Below are positions 42,724-51,894 of a stretch of DNA of 64,000 nt, in pieces. The stretch comes from Ruminococcaceae bacterium UBA3818 (GTDB lineage Bacteria > Bacillota > Clostridia > Oscillospirales > Ruminococcaceae): positions 1 to 64,000 of the forward strand of contig DFDW01000009.1 in NCBI GenBank assembly GCA_002369315.1, read 5' to 3'. The notes under the pieces are model-generated. The model was not told where the DNA came from and made no database searches. It saw only the letters and a list, made by a program, of their open reading frames with translations. The stretch's first letter is position 1; each line of letters starts with the position of its first letter. The translations under genes and the position numbers were made by a program.

Positions 42724-43974
42724 ATGAGACAGTTTATTGCAATTTTTGCGGCATTTTTGTTGATGCCGGTTCTGATTAAAGGCATTCCTTTGGTCACAAA
42801 GAAAAAACCGGGATTTGGCCCGGTACTCCTGATCACAGGCGTTTGCCTGGCGCTGATTGCGGGGCTCCCCGCTGATACCGCTTTGAGGTCTTTCACTTCG
42901 ATTTTCACTACCGCAAAGACCGTCCAGATTATCGTTGCGATCATTCTGGTAGGAGTTTTGGGAAATCTTTTGAAACAGTATGGATTTCTGGATAAGATTG
43001 TCGCCGCGCTGGAAACGCTGATTCCCAGCAAAAAAGCGATCTTGATGGTGCTGCCCGCTGTGATGGGAATTTTGACCGTTCCCGGCGGCGCATATCTTTC
43101 CGCTCCTTTTGTAGATAAAATCGGCGGCGATCTGGAATTGTCCGAGCCGCGGAAAGTGGTCGTGAACCTGTCGTTTCGGCATATGGCATTGTTTGTCATG
43201 CCGTTTACCACCAATATGCTGTTCATTCCCACGGTGGTACCGGAGATCAATATCTATCATCTGATTGCTTTGAACGTAGGCTTTATTCTTTGTATGCACA
43301 CAGCCGCGTATTTTATCTATCTGCATGGGGCAAAATCCGTCCGGGTGCAGACCTGCGGCAGCAAGAAAAAAGCGGTTTTAGACCTGCTTTTGTACCTTTC
43401 GCCGATCTACATGGTTGTCTTTTTCAACGCGGTTCTCCATCTTCCCATGTATCTTTCGGTGGCGCTGTGCATTTTGCTGATGCTTCTTTTGTGCTGGAAA
43501 CAGCGGAAAACATTCCTGCGCAATGTATGGAAGGGGATCAGCTTCAGCACGCTGTTTATGCTCATCGGCGTTTATTTTATCCAAAATCTGATTCAGAATC
43601 TGGACCAGGTCATGTCCGGGGTGGTGTGGCTGTTCCAGAACAGCTCCGGTTTTGGCGTCCTGCTGGTGATTTCGTCGGCCTCGCTTTTATTTGGCCTGAC
43701 CACCGGGCTGAGCCTGGTGCCGATCGGGATCATCCTGCCGCTGGTGGCTACGCTTCCGATGGCGCCGACCCTGAAGCTGCTATACACTTTCTTCGTGTTC
43801 ATCTGGTCTTTCTTGGGATACTACTATTCGCCTTTGCATCTGTGCCAGCTTCTGACCATCAAATATATGGGATGCGCGACCTGGCCGGTCTACAAAGAGC
43901 ACTTGAAGCTCATCCCCTGGCTGTTTGTCTGCTCTTACCTGCTTTTTTATCTGTACCAGTGGATCCTGCTGTAG
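42724..43974 (+). CDS. DUF401 family membrane protein, probable permease
   Basis: 416 residues with 10-12 hydrophobic segments. Recognised from VGVLGNLLKQYGFLDKIV, LPAVMGILTVPGGAYLSAPFVD, RKVVVNLSFRHMALFVMPFT and the C-terminal SPLHLCQLLTIKYMG. The family falls in the ion-transporter superfamily; substrate unknown. ATG 42724 follows AAAGGTGG. Monocistronic with a hairpin terminator after it. Confidence 0.87.
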   Translation: MRQFIAIFAAFLLMPVLIKGIPLVTKKKPGFGPVLLITGVCLALIAGLPADTALRSFTSIFTTAKTVQIIVAIILVGVLGNLLKQYGFLDKIVAALETLIPSKKAILMVLPAVMGILTVPGGAYLSAPFVDKIGGDLELSEPRKVVVNLSFRHMALFVMPFTTNMLFIPTVVPEINIYHLIALNVGFILCMHTAAYFIYLHGAKSVRVQTCGSKKKAVLDLLLYLSPIYMVVFFNAVLHLPMYLSVALCILLMLLLCWKQRKTFLRNVWKGISFSTLFMLIGVYFIQNLIQNLDQVMSGVVWLFQNSSGFGVLLVISSASLLFGLTTGLSLVPIGIILPLVATLPMAPTLKLLYTFFVFIWSFLGYYYSPLHLCQLLTIKYMGCATWPVYKEHLKLIPWLFVCSYLLFYLYQWILL

Positions 43975-44021
43975 TTTCAAGCAGAAAAAACCGTACCGGA
44001 TTCGGGCGGTGTTTGCAAAAC

Positions 44022-44064
44022 AGAAAATCCTCCGTATGGCTGCGGCCGTGCGGAGGATTTTTGC
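44022..44064 (+). terminator. terminator of the DUF401 gene
   Basis: AAATCCTCCG and CGGAGGATTT flank a GC-rich loop, with TTTTT after. Confidence 0.85.
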
Positions 44065-44200
44065 CTCTTATTTGACCTTTCCCTCAAAGTATGTGTGCCA
44101 AAAACATGAGCTTCTTTCGGATAGGGCCTATAAAGATGATGGAACCTTTCGCCTCGCGCGATACTGCCTGAAATTTTTTGAAAGAACTGGCGGCTTTATC

Positions 44201-44229
44201 TTGAAAAAAAGAGAAAAATCTGGTATAAT
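44201..44229 (+). promoter_or_regulatory. sigma-A promoter of the surface-protein gene
   Basis: TTGAAA at 44201-44206, 17-base spacer, TATAAT at 44224-44229. The ~105-base leader contains a CCGCGCCGC/GCGCGGG hairpin but no riboswitch I recognise. Confidence 0.8.
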
Positions 44230-44338
44230 TAATGGTGTACAAACCAAATCTCGGCAGGCGAAGCGCCCGGCATAAGATTTTCCTATGGAAAAAACAACGC
44301 CGCGCCGCTTTTTGCGCGGGAGAAAGAGAGGAAGCATG

Positions 44339-45151
44339 ATGAAAAAACGATTTTTTAGCCTTCTGCTGTGCCTTTGCATGGCGCTGGCCCTCTGCCCGGT
44401 CACGGCCTTTGCGGAGGGAGAATCTCGTGAACCGATAACGGAGATTTCTATCGAGATCCAAAGCCCGGCGGATTACTACACGGTTACGGCGTCTTTTTCC
44501 GTCACGGTGGAAGCGTTCGATCGCGGTGAGCCCGGCGAGACGACCTTTGAGTTGGAAACTGTGAATGGCCAGGGCGAACCGGTGGAGTTCGACGGCGTAA
44601 AGGTCACCGCTTCCGTCACCACCGACGGCGCGGGAACCTATCCCAGCACCATGAGCATCAGCGGCTCCATGGAAGACCTTCGGGACATGCTCATCGAGGG
44701 CGTGTACGTGCGGCAGGTAAACGAGGGCAAAGCAAACTGGAACTATGACGATGGGGTGTGGGCTTTGTTCTTAAAAGAGGGAATCGTTGCTTTGGACGCA
44801 GATGATGACGCCGCACCGACCTATTCCATTCTGATCTTCCCGACGATTTTAGAAGAAACAGAGAATGGTGAGTACTACAAAATAGACTGGAATGGCGGTC
44901 CGGTCAAAGAGATGTCCTTTATAAACACCTATGCCGGCAACCAGGCCCATATCCGGGCGGAGGATTTGTCCGAGCCGGATGAATCGACCAAGCCGGCGGG
45001 AGGCAATTCGAGCAGCGGAGATAAATCGAACCCGCAGACAGGCGACGGCAACGGCCTTGCTCTCTGCGCCGCGTTGATCGCGGTATCGGCCGCAGGTATG
45101 GCCACCGCGAGATTATCCGGCAAGCGCGGCAAAAACGGCCGGGCGAAATAA
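44339..45151 (+). CDS. secreted surface protein with a sortase-type anchor
   Basis: 270 residues. Signal peptide MKKRFFSLLLCLCMALALCP then VTAFAE (cleavage about residue 24). The middle has beta-rich repeats like pilin-type domains, ending FINTYAGN, as in Spy0128-like modules. A Ser/Gly-rich linker precedes NPQTGD, a hydrophobic segment and GKRGKNGRAK, the layout of a cell-wall sorting signal. Two adjacent ATGs (44336, 44339) are possible. Converges on the class B sortase 220 bases away, its likely partner. Confidence 0.82.
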   Translation: MKKRFFSLLLCLCMALALCPVTAFAEGESREPITEISIEIQSPADYYTVTASFSVTVEAFDRGEPGETTFELETVNGQGEPVEFDGVKVTASVTTDGAGTYPSTMSISGSMEDLRDMLIEGVYVRQVNEGKANWNYDDGVWALFLKEGIVALDADDDAAPTYSILIFPTILEETENGEYYKIDWNGGPVKEMSFINTYAGNQAHIRAEDLSEPDESTKPAGGNSSSGDKSNPQTGDGNGLALCAALIAVSAAGMATARLSGKRGKNGRAK

Positions 45152-45179
45152 GCGGAACAAACCATCAAAACAAACAGCA

Positions 45180-45218
45180 AACACCCTGCGGGATTTGGGA
45201 GTCCCGCAGGGTGTTTTT
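45180..45218 (+). terminator. terminator of the surface-protein gene
   Basis: ACACCCTGCGGGA ... TCCCGCAGGGTGT, a 13-base stem, then TTTTT. No gene is seen between 45219 and 45367. Confidence 0.9.
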
Positions 45219-45367
45219 CATCATATTTTGGCGCCGCCAAGAACGTTTTGCCCACGGTGCCGCTTTGCGGAATGAAAGAAAGCTTTCTCTATCGCAGGTT
45301 CGGCGCCGGAGCTTATGCCGTTTTGCAAGCTTTGGCCGTTATCAATTCCAGTTTTTATTGCGGCAGG

Positions 45368-46546
45368 TTAATTGACCTGTACATTGGCGTCTCCGCTGCT
45401 GACCTGTTTTGCCATGACCACAAACCGCTGGTTCTCACTGGGTCCCAGCGCCCGCGTGCAGGTGGAAAGGGTCACAATCCGGTCGCTGGAAGAGACGCTC
45501 ACGCCGTAATCATGGAGAGACAGACGGCGCGCCTTGTCGATCATGGATTGCAGCGCCGTTCCGGTGCGTTTGGTATACAGGTAAAAATCCAGGTCGGTGG
45601 TATAAAAGACCGCGAAGACCTGCCACACCATATCCTGCGAGGTGGTGGAATAGTAGAAATAAGGCACCCGTTGGGCAAACCACAGATGGGCGAAAGAAGG
45701 GAGCTGCGCAAACATTACGTCACTGGACCGGCCCACCGACGGATTGCCGGATACGTTGCTCCAGTTGTGCCCGAAAATGACCGTGTTGGTGCTGTAATCC
45801 GTAACGTCCGTGTCCACCCAAAGGGAACCGTTATAACTATAATTGCGGTTGATATCCAGATTCATATAGGTAGTCAGAGTGGCCCCCTGCAGGACAGGGT
45901 AATCGATATTGGTCCCGGGGATCTGCAGCCAACCGATGGTATCGCTGTTGATATAATCGTGACAGTAAGCCGCTCTTTCCCGGCCGGAACCCTCCAGCTG
46001 GGAAAGATCCACCGTCCAGCCTGCGGGAGCCGAAGCCAGCTCATAGTTTTCCAAAGAATCCATCGTCAGGGGAATCCGCTCTTCCGGTGCGATCGCAACC
46101 GTAACCGGAGCCGCTTCGGCCTCCTCCAACGCCTTCTGCTCATATTTTGCCAACAGTTCTTCCAAATCGAAAGGCTCTCCCGCGGGAGCGGAGCCAGCTT
46201 CCGTTTGGATAACGGGCAAAAGAACCTCCGGTTTCAGCGAAGGCTCCATGAGAAAAGCAACGCCGAGAAAAAGGAAGCAAAAGACACATCCTACCGCGCC
46301 GGCTACCGCGCTGCCCTGTCCCGGAAAAAACGCTTGTTCCGCCAGACGGTACCATTGCCGAACCAGAGCGACAAAAAAATCCACCGCTTCATCCGCGCGG
46401 GCGACAGCCCTGCGGACGCACCCGACCAAAAAAGACCATCCATTTGCTGCGGCCCGGGCTGCCAGGACCAAACGGTTCCCGGCACAGATGGCGGAAGAAG
46501 ACGGCCTTTGCCGGCCAGAAAGAAATTCCTGCGGTTCCAATGACAT
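45368..46546 (-). CDS. class B sortase
   Basis: 392 residues, longer than typical SrtB. An N-terminal cytosolic region of about 75 residues rich in Arg/Ala, one membrane segment (about 80-100), a Glu-rich linker, then the sortase domain: DTIGWLQIPGTNIDYPVLQG, TVIFGHNWSNVSG with the catalytic His, and TLSTCTRALGPSENQRFVV with catalytic Cys and Arg. TLxTC and the long helical insertion before it are class B features. Start uncertain: ATG 46546 lies very close to AAGGGGG, and TTG 46540 has better spacing. Likely anchors the convergent NPQTGD protein. Confidence 0.9.
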   Translation of the reverse strand: MSLEPQEFLSGRQRPSSSAICAGNRLVLAARAAANGWSFLVGCVRRAVARADEAVDFFVALVRQWYRLAEQAFFPGQGSAVAGAVGCVFCFLFLGVAFLMEPSLKPEVLLPVIQTEAGSAPAGEPFDLEELLAKYEQKALEEAEAAPVTVAIAPEERIPLTMDSLENYELASAPAGWTVDLSQLEGSGRERAAYCHDYINSDTIGWLQIPGTNIDYPVLQGATLTTYMNLDINRNYSYNGSLWVDTDVTDYSTNTVIFGHNWSNVSGNPSVGRSSDVMFAQLPSFAHLWFAQRVPYFYYSTTSQDMVWQVFAVFYTTDLDFYLYTKRTGTALQSMIDKARRLSLHDYGVSVSSSDRIVTLSTCTRALGPSENQRFVVMAKQVSSGDANVQVN

Positions 46547-46631
46547 TCCCCCTTGATGTTTTTGCCGTTTTCAGTATAACAAAGCGGAAAAGGCAATACC
46601 AGCAAAATTCTGCAAAATTTAGCAAAAAAAC

Positions 46632-46669
46632 ACAAAACCCCCGGTTTCGGGCGGAAAACGGGGGTTTTG
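46632..46669 (-). terminator. terminator of the G5/3D wall protein gene
   Basis: AAAACCCCCG and CGGGGGTTTT around a GC-rich loop, with TTTTG on the minus strand immediately after the stop at 46675. Confidence 0.75.
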
Positions 46670-46674
46670 CAGAA

Positions 46675-47715
46675 CTATTCCAGCACGTAAATATTAACGG
46701 TCCGTAGGCCATTGAGCAGACTTTCCAAATAGGTGTCGTAAAACAGGTCCACATCGATGATCCCTTCAATCAGGCCGGTGCCGGTATCCGAGGCGATGGC
46801 ATAACCGTAAACGAAGCTGCCATCTGCCGAGGTAATATACAGCTTGGACCCGTAGGGGATCACGTTGGGATTCACGGCGACATGTCCGGCGGAAAGGCTG
46901 TTGCCGGAAGCCCCGCGGGCATTTCCCCCGGCGCTGTATCCGGTGGCCTTTGCGTTGGTGATGACAGATTTGTAAACAGTGGGCGCGTTGTCGACAATGG
47001 TGTAGCCAAAATCATAGGGGGAAACCGGAACGTTTCCGCCCACCAGATGGATTTGGGTAGTCGGCCGCAGAACAATATTTTCGCCCAGCAGCTGCGCTTC
47101 TTCCACCACGCCGTCCCTGGTGGTTTCCCCATAGGTCAGGATCTTTTTGCCTGTCGCGCCCTCCTGCAGCAGACGGCTTCTTCCGCTGCGCAAAAGGGGC
47201 GTGGTGCGGGTTTCCACTTCATAGGGGATTTCTTCTTCATAAGCCATGGTGCGGTAATCGATTCGGTTGATGAAAATGCGGTCGTTTTCCTCCAGAAATT
47301 CATATAGGGGATGGCTGATCAGATCGTCATCGTCAATGGAAACCCCCGCTTTTTCCAGGGCGTCGGCCACCGTTCCCTCGGTCATCATGACCTGGTAGGT
47401 CGTTTTATCCGCACGGATCACCACCGGAAAGGCGCGGGTGATGCTGATCTCGGCAACATTTCCGTCAAAACCGGAAAAGGCAACTTCGTCGTGCGAAGAA
47501 ACGGAAATACCGCTTTCTTCTAAAATGGCGTCCAATTCCCGTTCGCTGGTATTCAGGATCGTTGTCTGCTGATCGGCACGGATATAAACCGTGTTTGTCG
47601 TTGCGGAGACCGCATAAACGGTCAATGACAGCAAGACAGACAGCACCGACACAGCGAACCCGCGGCTTTTGACAACCATGCCGGCCAGTCGTGCCATACA
47701 AAAAATTCGATTCAT
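46675..47715 (-). CDS. YabE/RpfB-like protein with DUF348, G5 and 3D domains
   Basis: 346 residues. Membrane anchor or signal segment (18-40), two DUF348 ubiquitin-like repeats (TVYIRADQQTTILNT and VVIRADKTTYQVMMTEGTVA), a G5 domain (EEIPYEVETRTTPLLRSG) and a C-terminal 3D domain (AKATGYSAGGNA ... ASDTGTGLIEGIIDVDLFYD) with its three conserved Asp. The 3D domain of this group is a lytic transglycosylase-like fold, so the protein is a wall hydrolase of resuscitation type. ATG follows AAAGGAG; a perfect promoter lies about 100 bases upstream. Confidence 0.93.
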   Translation of the reverse strand: MNRIFCMARLAGMVVKSRGFAVSVLSVLLSLTVYAVSATTNTVYIRADQQTTILNTSERELDAILEESGISVSSHDEVAFSGFDGNVAEISITRAFPVVIRADKTTYQVMMTEGTVADALEKAGVSIDDDDLISHPLYEFLEENDRIFINRIDYRTMAYEEEIPYEVETRTTPLLRSGRSRLLQEGATGKKILTYGETTRDGVVEEAQLLGENIVLRPTTQIHLVGGNVPVSPYDFGYTIVDNAPTVYKSVITNAKATGYSAGGNARGASGNSLSAGHVAVNPNVIPYGSKLYITSADGSFVYGYAIASDTGTGLIEGIIDVDLFYDTYLESLLNGLRTVNIYVLE

Positions 47716-47815
47716 CCAATTCTCCTTTGGCGTACCGCTCGGTGAAGCCGAAACGGTTTTTTGAAAAAGCAGAAAAGGAGACTGCTCTTTTCAGTATTTT
47801 ACCAAACTTGTTGCC

Positions 47816-47844
47816 ATTATATTCACCAAAAAGGCGGCTGTCAA
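47816..47844 (-). promoter_or_regulatory. consensus sigma-A promoter of the YabE-like gene
   Basis: Minus strand: TTGACA (47844-47839), 17-base spacer, TATAAT (47821-47816), an exact consensus match. The ~95-base leader holds AGCAG/CTGCT followed by TTTTTC, a short terminator-like hairpin. The remaining gap to 48050 has no gene. Confidence 0.9.
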
Positions 47845-48050
47845 GTTTTGAAATAAGCTCAGAGTGGCTTCGATAAAAGGTTTTTGCCGATTTTCCCTCC
47901 TTTTCGTCATGGATAACAACGAATTTTTGAAAATTTCCTTTCGATATTTCTACACCTTATCCAAAGTTGTGAGCAAACCATTCTGGCGGCAAAAAAGACG
48001 CGCAGCCCATTGTCAACAGCGGTTCTATCTATTAATCCGGAGTTTGGAAC

Positions 48051-48251
48051 ATGGAGGAACAAAACAAAAAAGAAAAAGCGAAAAAGCAGCTTCTGCTGCG
48101 CCTTTCTCCCGCGCTGTGGCAGGAGTTGGCGGCTTGGGCGGAGGACGATTTTCGCTCCATCAACGGCCAGATTGAATATCTGCTGACCGAATGTGTGAAA
48201 AAACGGAAAAAGAACTTTAGCGCTCCTGAAAAAGAGGAAGAAGACGCATAA
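48051..48251 (+). CDS. small Arc/ribbon-helix-helix-like protein
   Basis: 66 residues. QLLLRLSPALWQELAAWAED followed by FRSINGQIEYLLTECV matches the strand-helix-helix pattern of Arc-type DNA-binding proteins used on chromosomes of related Firmicutes. Basic at both ends with an acidic tail. CGGAG precedes the ATG by eight bases. No toxin partner is adjacent. DNA targets unknown. Confidence 0.75.
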   Translation: MEEQNKKEKAKKQLLLRLSPALWQELAAWAEDDFRSINGQIEYLLTECVKKRKKNFSAPEKEEEDA

Positions 48252-48292
48252 AAACCGCTCCGGAAAGGATTCCTTTTCGGAGCGGTTCCCAT
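48252..48292 (+). terminator. terminator of the Arc-like gene
   Basis: AACCGCTCCG and CGGAGCGGTT with an inner GGA/TCC pairing, immediately after the stop. Confidence 0.7.
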
Positions 48293-48393
48293 ACCGGGCA
48301 GCCGGTACAGAAACATTCCCGGCGCGGCACAAAAAGCGAAAATCCCGGTTGGAACCGTTCGATGCTTTTAAGTCCCGACAAAAGGAGATACCT

Positions 48394-48666
48394 ATGGAAC
48401 GTTTGACACAGAAATTGCCGAAAGGCGGCTATCAGGCGAAAGCGGATGCCTCTTTCGTTTTGGAGCGGTTGGGCAGGTTGGAGGATCTTTATGATGCGCT
48501 GACCGCCGAAAGAGATAAGATTGCCGCCCGGATGGAAGAGCTGCGCAGCCAGGAAAAGGTGAAAACCGCCGCCTACCAGCAGAATATGGCGCATAAACTG
48601 ATGCTGCAGGGGCTGATGGACAGGATGGATATCTACGCGGGAGAAACGCCCGGCGCAAAAAAATAA
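48394..48666 (+). CDS. small coiled-coil protein, unknown function
   Basis: 90 residues. MERLTQKLPKGGYQAKADAS leads into a heptad-rich helix (VLERLGRLEDLYDALTAERDKIAARMEEL) and a short tail. AAAGGAG precedes the ATG. Similar short proteins occur in clostridial mobile elements, but I see no other element genes here. Function cannot be inferred. Confidence 0.7.
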   Translation: MERLTQKLPKGGYQAKADASFVLERLGRLEDLYDALTAERDKIAARMEELRSQEKVKTAAYQQNMAHKLMLQGLMDRMDIYAGETPGAKK

Positions 48667-48683
48667 GCCGGTTTTAAAAGAAA

Positions 48684-48725
48684 AACCCGAAGAAGCTGAA
48701 ACAATCAGCCGCTTCGGGTTGTCTT
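48684..48725 (+). terminator. terminator of the coiled-coil protein gene
   Basis: AACCCGAAG ... CTTCGGGTT with an inner GCTGA/TCAGC helix. Confidence 0.75.
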
Positions 48726-48754
48726 ATTTTCATAAGAGCGGGTTTGAAAAGGTA

Positions 48755-50203
48755 TTACTGGTTGAGTTCCAGAATAATATCTTTATAGCAGGGAACCTCG
48801 TTGGCCAGCGCATGGATGCTGATATGTTCATTGCGCCCGTGAACCGTGCCGACTTCTTCATTGGTCAGGGCATGGGGCACAAAGCGAAGCACGTTGTCAC
48901 AGACTTTGGTAAAGTGACGTGCGTCGGTGCCGCCCAGAATCAGATAAGGGGTCACACCGACCTCGGGGAAATGCTTATGAACCGCTTTTTCAATCGCCAG
49001 ATACGGTACCGAACCCAGCGGGGTGATTTCAGAAGCGCCGCGTCCGCCCATCAGTTCCGTCTCCAGGCCGTATCGGCTGGCAATGGCTTTCATCGTAGAA
49101 ACAACGCTTTCCACCGTATCGTGAGGGGACAGGCGCAGGTTGCAGATCACATAGGCGGCATCCGGCAGGATATTGGCCGCATGAGCACCCTCAATGATCG
49201 TAAAGGCGGCAGTGGTTTTGAGCATCGCGCCTTTGAATCCGTCTTTGTAGCGATAGATTTTTTCCAGAATCGGCGTAAACAGCCACAGGTTACCGTAAAC
49301 AAAGCGCTGCTTCAAAGGCATTTCCGGCGCGAAAGTCTCCAGCATTCTGCGGGTGGTAGGGTCCATTTTGCATTTGAACGGAGATTTTTTTTCAATCCGG
49401 GCAATGAATTTGGACAGGCGGCCGATGGTGGAGACATGCGGCGGTTCGCTGGAATGGCCGCCGTTGGAGCGGGCAGTGAATTTAATATTGATATAGCCTT
49501 TTTCTCCCAGTCCGATCAGCGCGTAGGGGCGGCGGACTCCGTCCATGGGGCTTTCGCCGATGGAGCAGCCCTCGTCCAGTACCATCTCCAGATGGACACC
49601 GTGATCATGCAGGTAGTCCACAGCCATCTGGGCGCCGGGGCCGGAGTTTTCCTCGGTACGGGAGCAGAAAATGTACAAATCCCGGTTGGGGGTCATCCCT
49701 TCGGCAATCAGCTGTTCAAATGCCTCAAAAAAGCCGCACAGCCCGCTTTTGATATCGATGGAGCCACGACCCCACAGAACGTCGTCGATGATTTCCCCGC
49801 CGAAAGGATCATGGCTCCATTTGCCGGCAGCATCTACCACGTCCATGTGGCCCATGAACAGGATGCCTTCCTTGTCGTGGTTTCCGCTGTCCCATTTTAA
49901 CAGCAGGTTATTGTCCAGATAGTCCATTCTCTGGAATTTTTCAAAAACATTCGGAAACAGCTGGGACAATGTCTCGATCATCGGGTCAAACTGGTGCGGG
50001 TTGTCTTCTCCCGGAAGAACCACCGTGTTGACCTGGACCATTTTGGACAGTTTGCCCGCAATGCGCATGGCGTCGGGATTTTCCTTGCGTACCAACGGCG
50101 TTTCCGGAACGCTCTTTCGGTTGATGCAGGCGCGCACCAGGCAAACAAGCAACAGCACTGCGATGACGGCGATTACCGCCAGCAGTAGATACAGAAAGAT
50201 CAT
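48755..50203 (-). CDS. membrane-anchored M20 family peptidase (PM20D1/CPS-like)
   Basis: 482 residues. An N-terminal membrane segment, then an M20 dimetal peptidase: ILFMGHMDVV (His-x-Asp), LWGRGSIDIKSG (bridging Asp), FCSRTEENSG (catalytic Glu), a lid/dimerisation domain, and GGTDARHF (C-terminal His ligand). Closest in layout to carboxypeptidase S/PM20D1-type enzymes, which cleave or condense N-acyl amino acids and dipeptides. ATG 50203 follows GGGAGGTAG. It stands alone. Confidence 0.9.
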   Translation of the reverse strand: MIFLYLLLAVIAVIAVLLLVCLVRACINRKSVPETPLVRKENPDAMRIAGKLSKMVQVNTVVLPGEDNPHQFDPMIETLSQLFPNVFEKFQRMDYLDNNLLLKWDSGNHDKEGILFMGHMDVVDAAGKWSHDPFGGEIIDDVLWGRGSIDIKSGLCGFFEAFEQLIAEGMTPNRDLYIFCSRTEENSGPGAQMAVDYLHDHGVHLEMVLDEGCSIGESPMDGVRRPYALIGLGEKGYINIKFTARSNGGHSSEPPHVSTIGRLSKFIARIEKKSPFKCKMDPTTRRMLETFAPEMPLKQRFVYGNLWLFTPILEKIYRYKDGFKGAMLKTTAAFTIIEGAHAANILPDAAYVICNLRLSPHDTVESVVSTMKAIASRYGLETELMGGRGASEITPLGSVPYLAIEKAVHKHFPEVGVTPYLILGGTDARHFTKVCDNVLRFVPHALTNEEVGTVHGRNEHISIHALANEVPCYKDIILELNQ

Positions 50204-50461
50204 TTCTCTACCTCCCAATTTCCGCGTCAGCGGAAAAAGCCGCTTTTCGGCAGCGGCAGCCGTATTGGCCGGCAGATTTTGCCGGGCTTCAACGAACATT
50301 ATAGTAAAGGTGGGGAAAAATTACAAGGATTTTGACATATTTGGGAAAAGATAGTGCCTGCGGGAGAAAAATTACCTAAAATCAGGAAAAAAGAGAGAGG
50401 GAATGATTGTATTCTTTTCCTTTTGTGATATGATAAAATTCGGATGAAGAGGTGTGTAAAA

Positions 50462-51874
50462 ATGGTTTTTTCGAATTTGATTTTTTTGTATTTGTTTTTG
50501 CCTGCAAATATTTTGCTGTATTATATCACTCGCAATCCCGCCTGGCGAAATGGTGTGCTGATCGCTTTTTCGCTCTTTTTTTATGCCTGGGGAGAGCCGG
50601 TATGGGTCACGCTTTTGATCTTCAGCGCCACCATCGATTATTTTCACGGGCGGATCTGCGAAAAGTATGCCGGCCGGTGGCAGGCCAAGGCGGCGCTTGT
50701 TTCCTCGCTGGTTTTGAATTTGGGACTGCTGGGGATTTTTAAATACAGCGGTATGCTGGTGGAAAGCATCAACACGCTGACAGGGTCGTCCCTGCCGGTC
50801 CCCGCCTTTTCTTTGCCGATCGGCATTTCTTTCTACACATTCCAGACCATCTCCTATGTCATCGATGTGTACCGGGGGCAGGCCCGCGCGCAAAAGTCTT
50901 ACTGGCGCTTTTTTATGTATGTTTCCATGTATCCGCAGCTGGTGGCAGGCCCCATCGTGCGCTATAAAGATGTGTCAGCGCAGATTGAGAGCCGGCAGAC
51001 CGGCCGGGAGGATTTTGTAAAAGGGATCTCCCGGTTTTGCACGGGCTTGGGGAAAAAGGTGCTAATCGCCAATCTGGCGGGGGATTTTGCCTCTCAGTAT
51101 TTGGACGGTGACCTATCCGCACTGACCACTGCCGGCGCATGGTTTGGCATTTTGATGTTTACGCTCCAAATCTATTTTGATTTTTCCGGCTATTCGGACA
51201 TGGCGATCGGTTTGGCCCGGCTGTTTGGATTCCACTATGTGGAGAACTTCAACTATCCGTATATTTCCCGGTCCGCCACGGAATTCTGGCGCCGGTGGCA
51301 TATTTCGTTGGGAAGCTTTTTCAGGGATTATGTTTATATCCCTATGGGAGGGAACCGCCGGCATCAATTCTGGAATCTTCTGGTGGTTTGGTTTTTGACC
51401 GGCTTATGGCATGGCGCCAGCTGGAATTTCGTATTGTGGGGCCTTTATTTTGGGGCTCTGGTTATTTTGGAAAAGTGGTTTTTCCTGCGGGTGCTGGAAA
51501 AGCTGCCGCGGATTTTCAGCCATCTGTATCTGATCTTCGCCGTTGTGATCGGCTGGTCCTTGTTTTATTTTACCGATTTGTCCCGGCTTGGCAGGTTCCT
51601 GCAGGTATTATTTGGCGCATCCGGCGCGGGATTATGGGACGTTCAGCTGGAAGTTGTGCTGATAAACAACCTGTTTTGGCTGGCCATTGCGCTGGTGGGC
51701 TGTCTGCCGCTGGTGCCGTGGGGAAAAAAGAAATGGCAGATGCTGTCCCGTCCGAAGTGGGCCTCCCGACTGGAAAACTGCGCGAGCATGGGATGGGATC
51801 TGGTTCTGTTGTTTTTGTGTACGGCCTTTCTGGCGGGGCAGAGTTATAACCCGTTTTTGTATTTTCGATTTTAG
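50462..51874 (+). CDS. MBOAT O-acyltransferase
   Basis: 470 residues, about 10-12 membrane segments. MBOAT family (DltB/AlgI/PatA): LPIGISFYTFQTISYVIDVY, YPQLVAGPIVRY, FDFSGYSDMAIGLARL, TEFWRRWHISLGSFFRDYVY and the active-site His in TGLWHGASWNF. Transfers acyl groups across the membrane onto a surface polymer. ATG 50462 follows AGAGGTG; the ATG at 50444 overlaps that site. A TTGTAT-16-TATGAT promoter (50407-50434) precedes it. Paired with the DHHW gene 20 bases downstream. Confidence 0.94.
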   Translation: MVFSNLIFLYLFLPANILLYYITRNPAWRNGVLIAFSLFFYAWGEPVWVTLLIFSATIDYFHGRICEKYAGRWQAKAALVSSLVLNLGLLGIFKYSGMLVESINTLTGSSLPVPAFSLPIGISFYTFQTISYVIDVYRGQARAQKSYWRFFMYVSMYPQLVAGPIVRYKDVSAQIESRQTGREDFVKGISRFCTGLGKKVLIANLAGDFASQYLDGDLSALTTAGAWFGILMFTLQIYFDFSGYSDMAIGLARLFGFHYVENFNYPYISRSATEFWRRWHISLGSFFRDYVYIPMGGNRRHQFWNLLVVWFLTGLWHGASWNFVLWGLYFGALVILEKWFFLRVLEKLPRIFSHLYLIFAVVIGWSLFYFTDLSRLGRFLQVLFGASGAGLWDVQLEVVLINNLFWLAIALVGCLPLVPWGKKKWQMLSRPKWASRLENCASMGWDLVLLFLCTAFLAGQSYNPFLYFRF

Positions 51875-51894
51875 GCGGATAGGGGATAGGAAGA

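Noticed and set aside
47716..47815. cyclic-di-AMP (ydaO-type) riboswitch before the YabE-like gene
   Set aside because: Such wall hydrolase genes often have one, but this leader is too short and lacks the conserved core.
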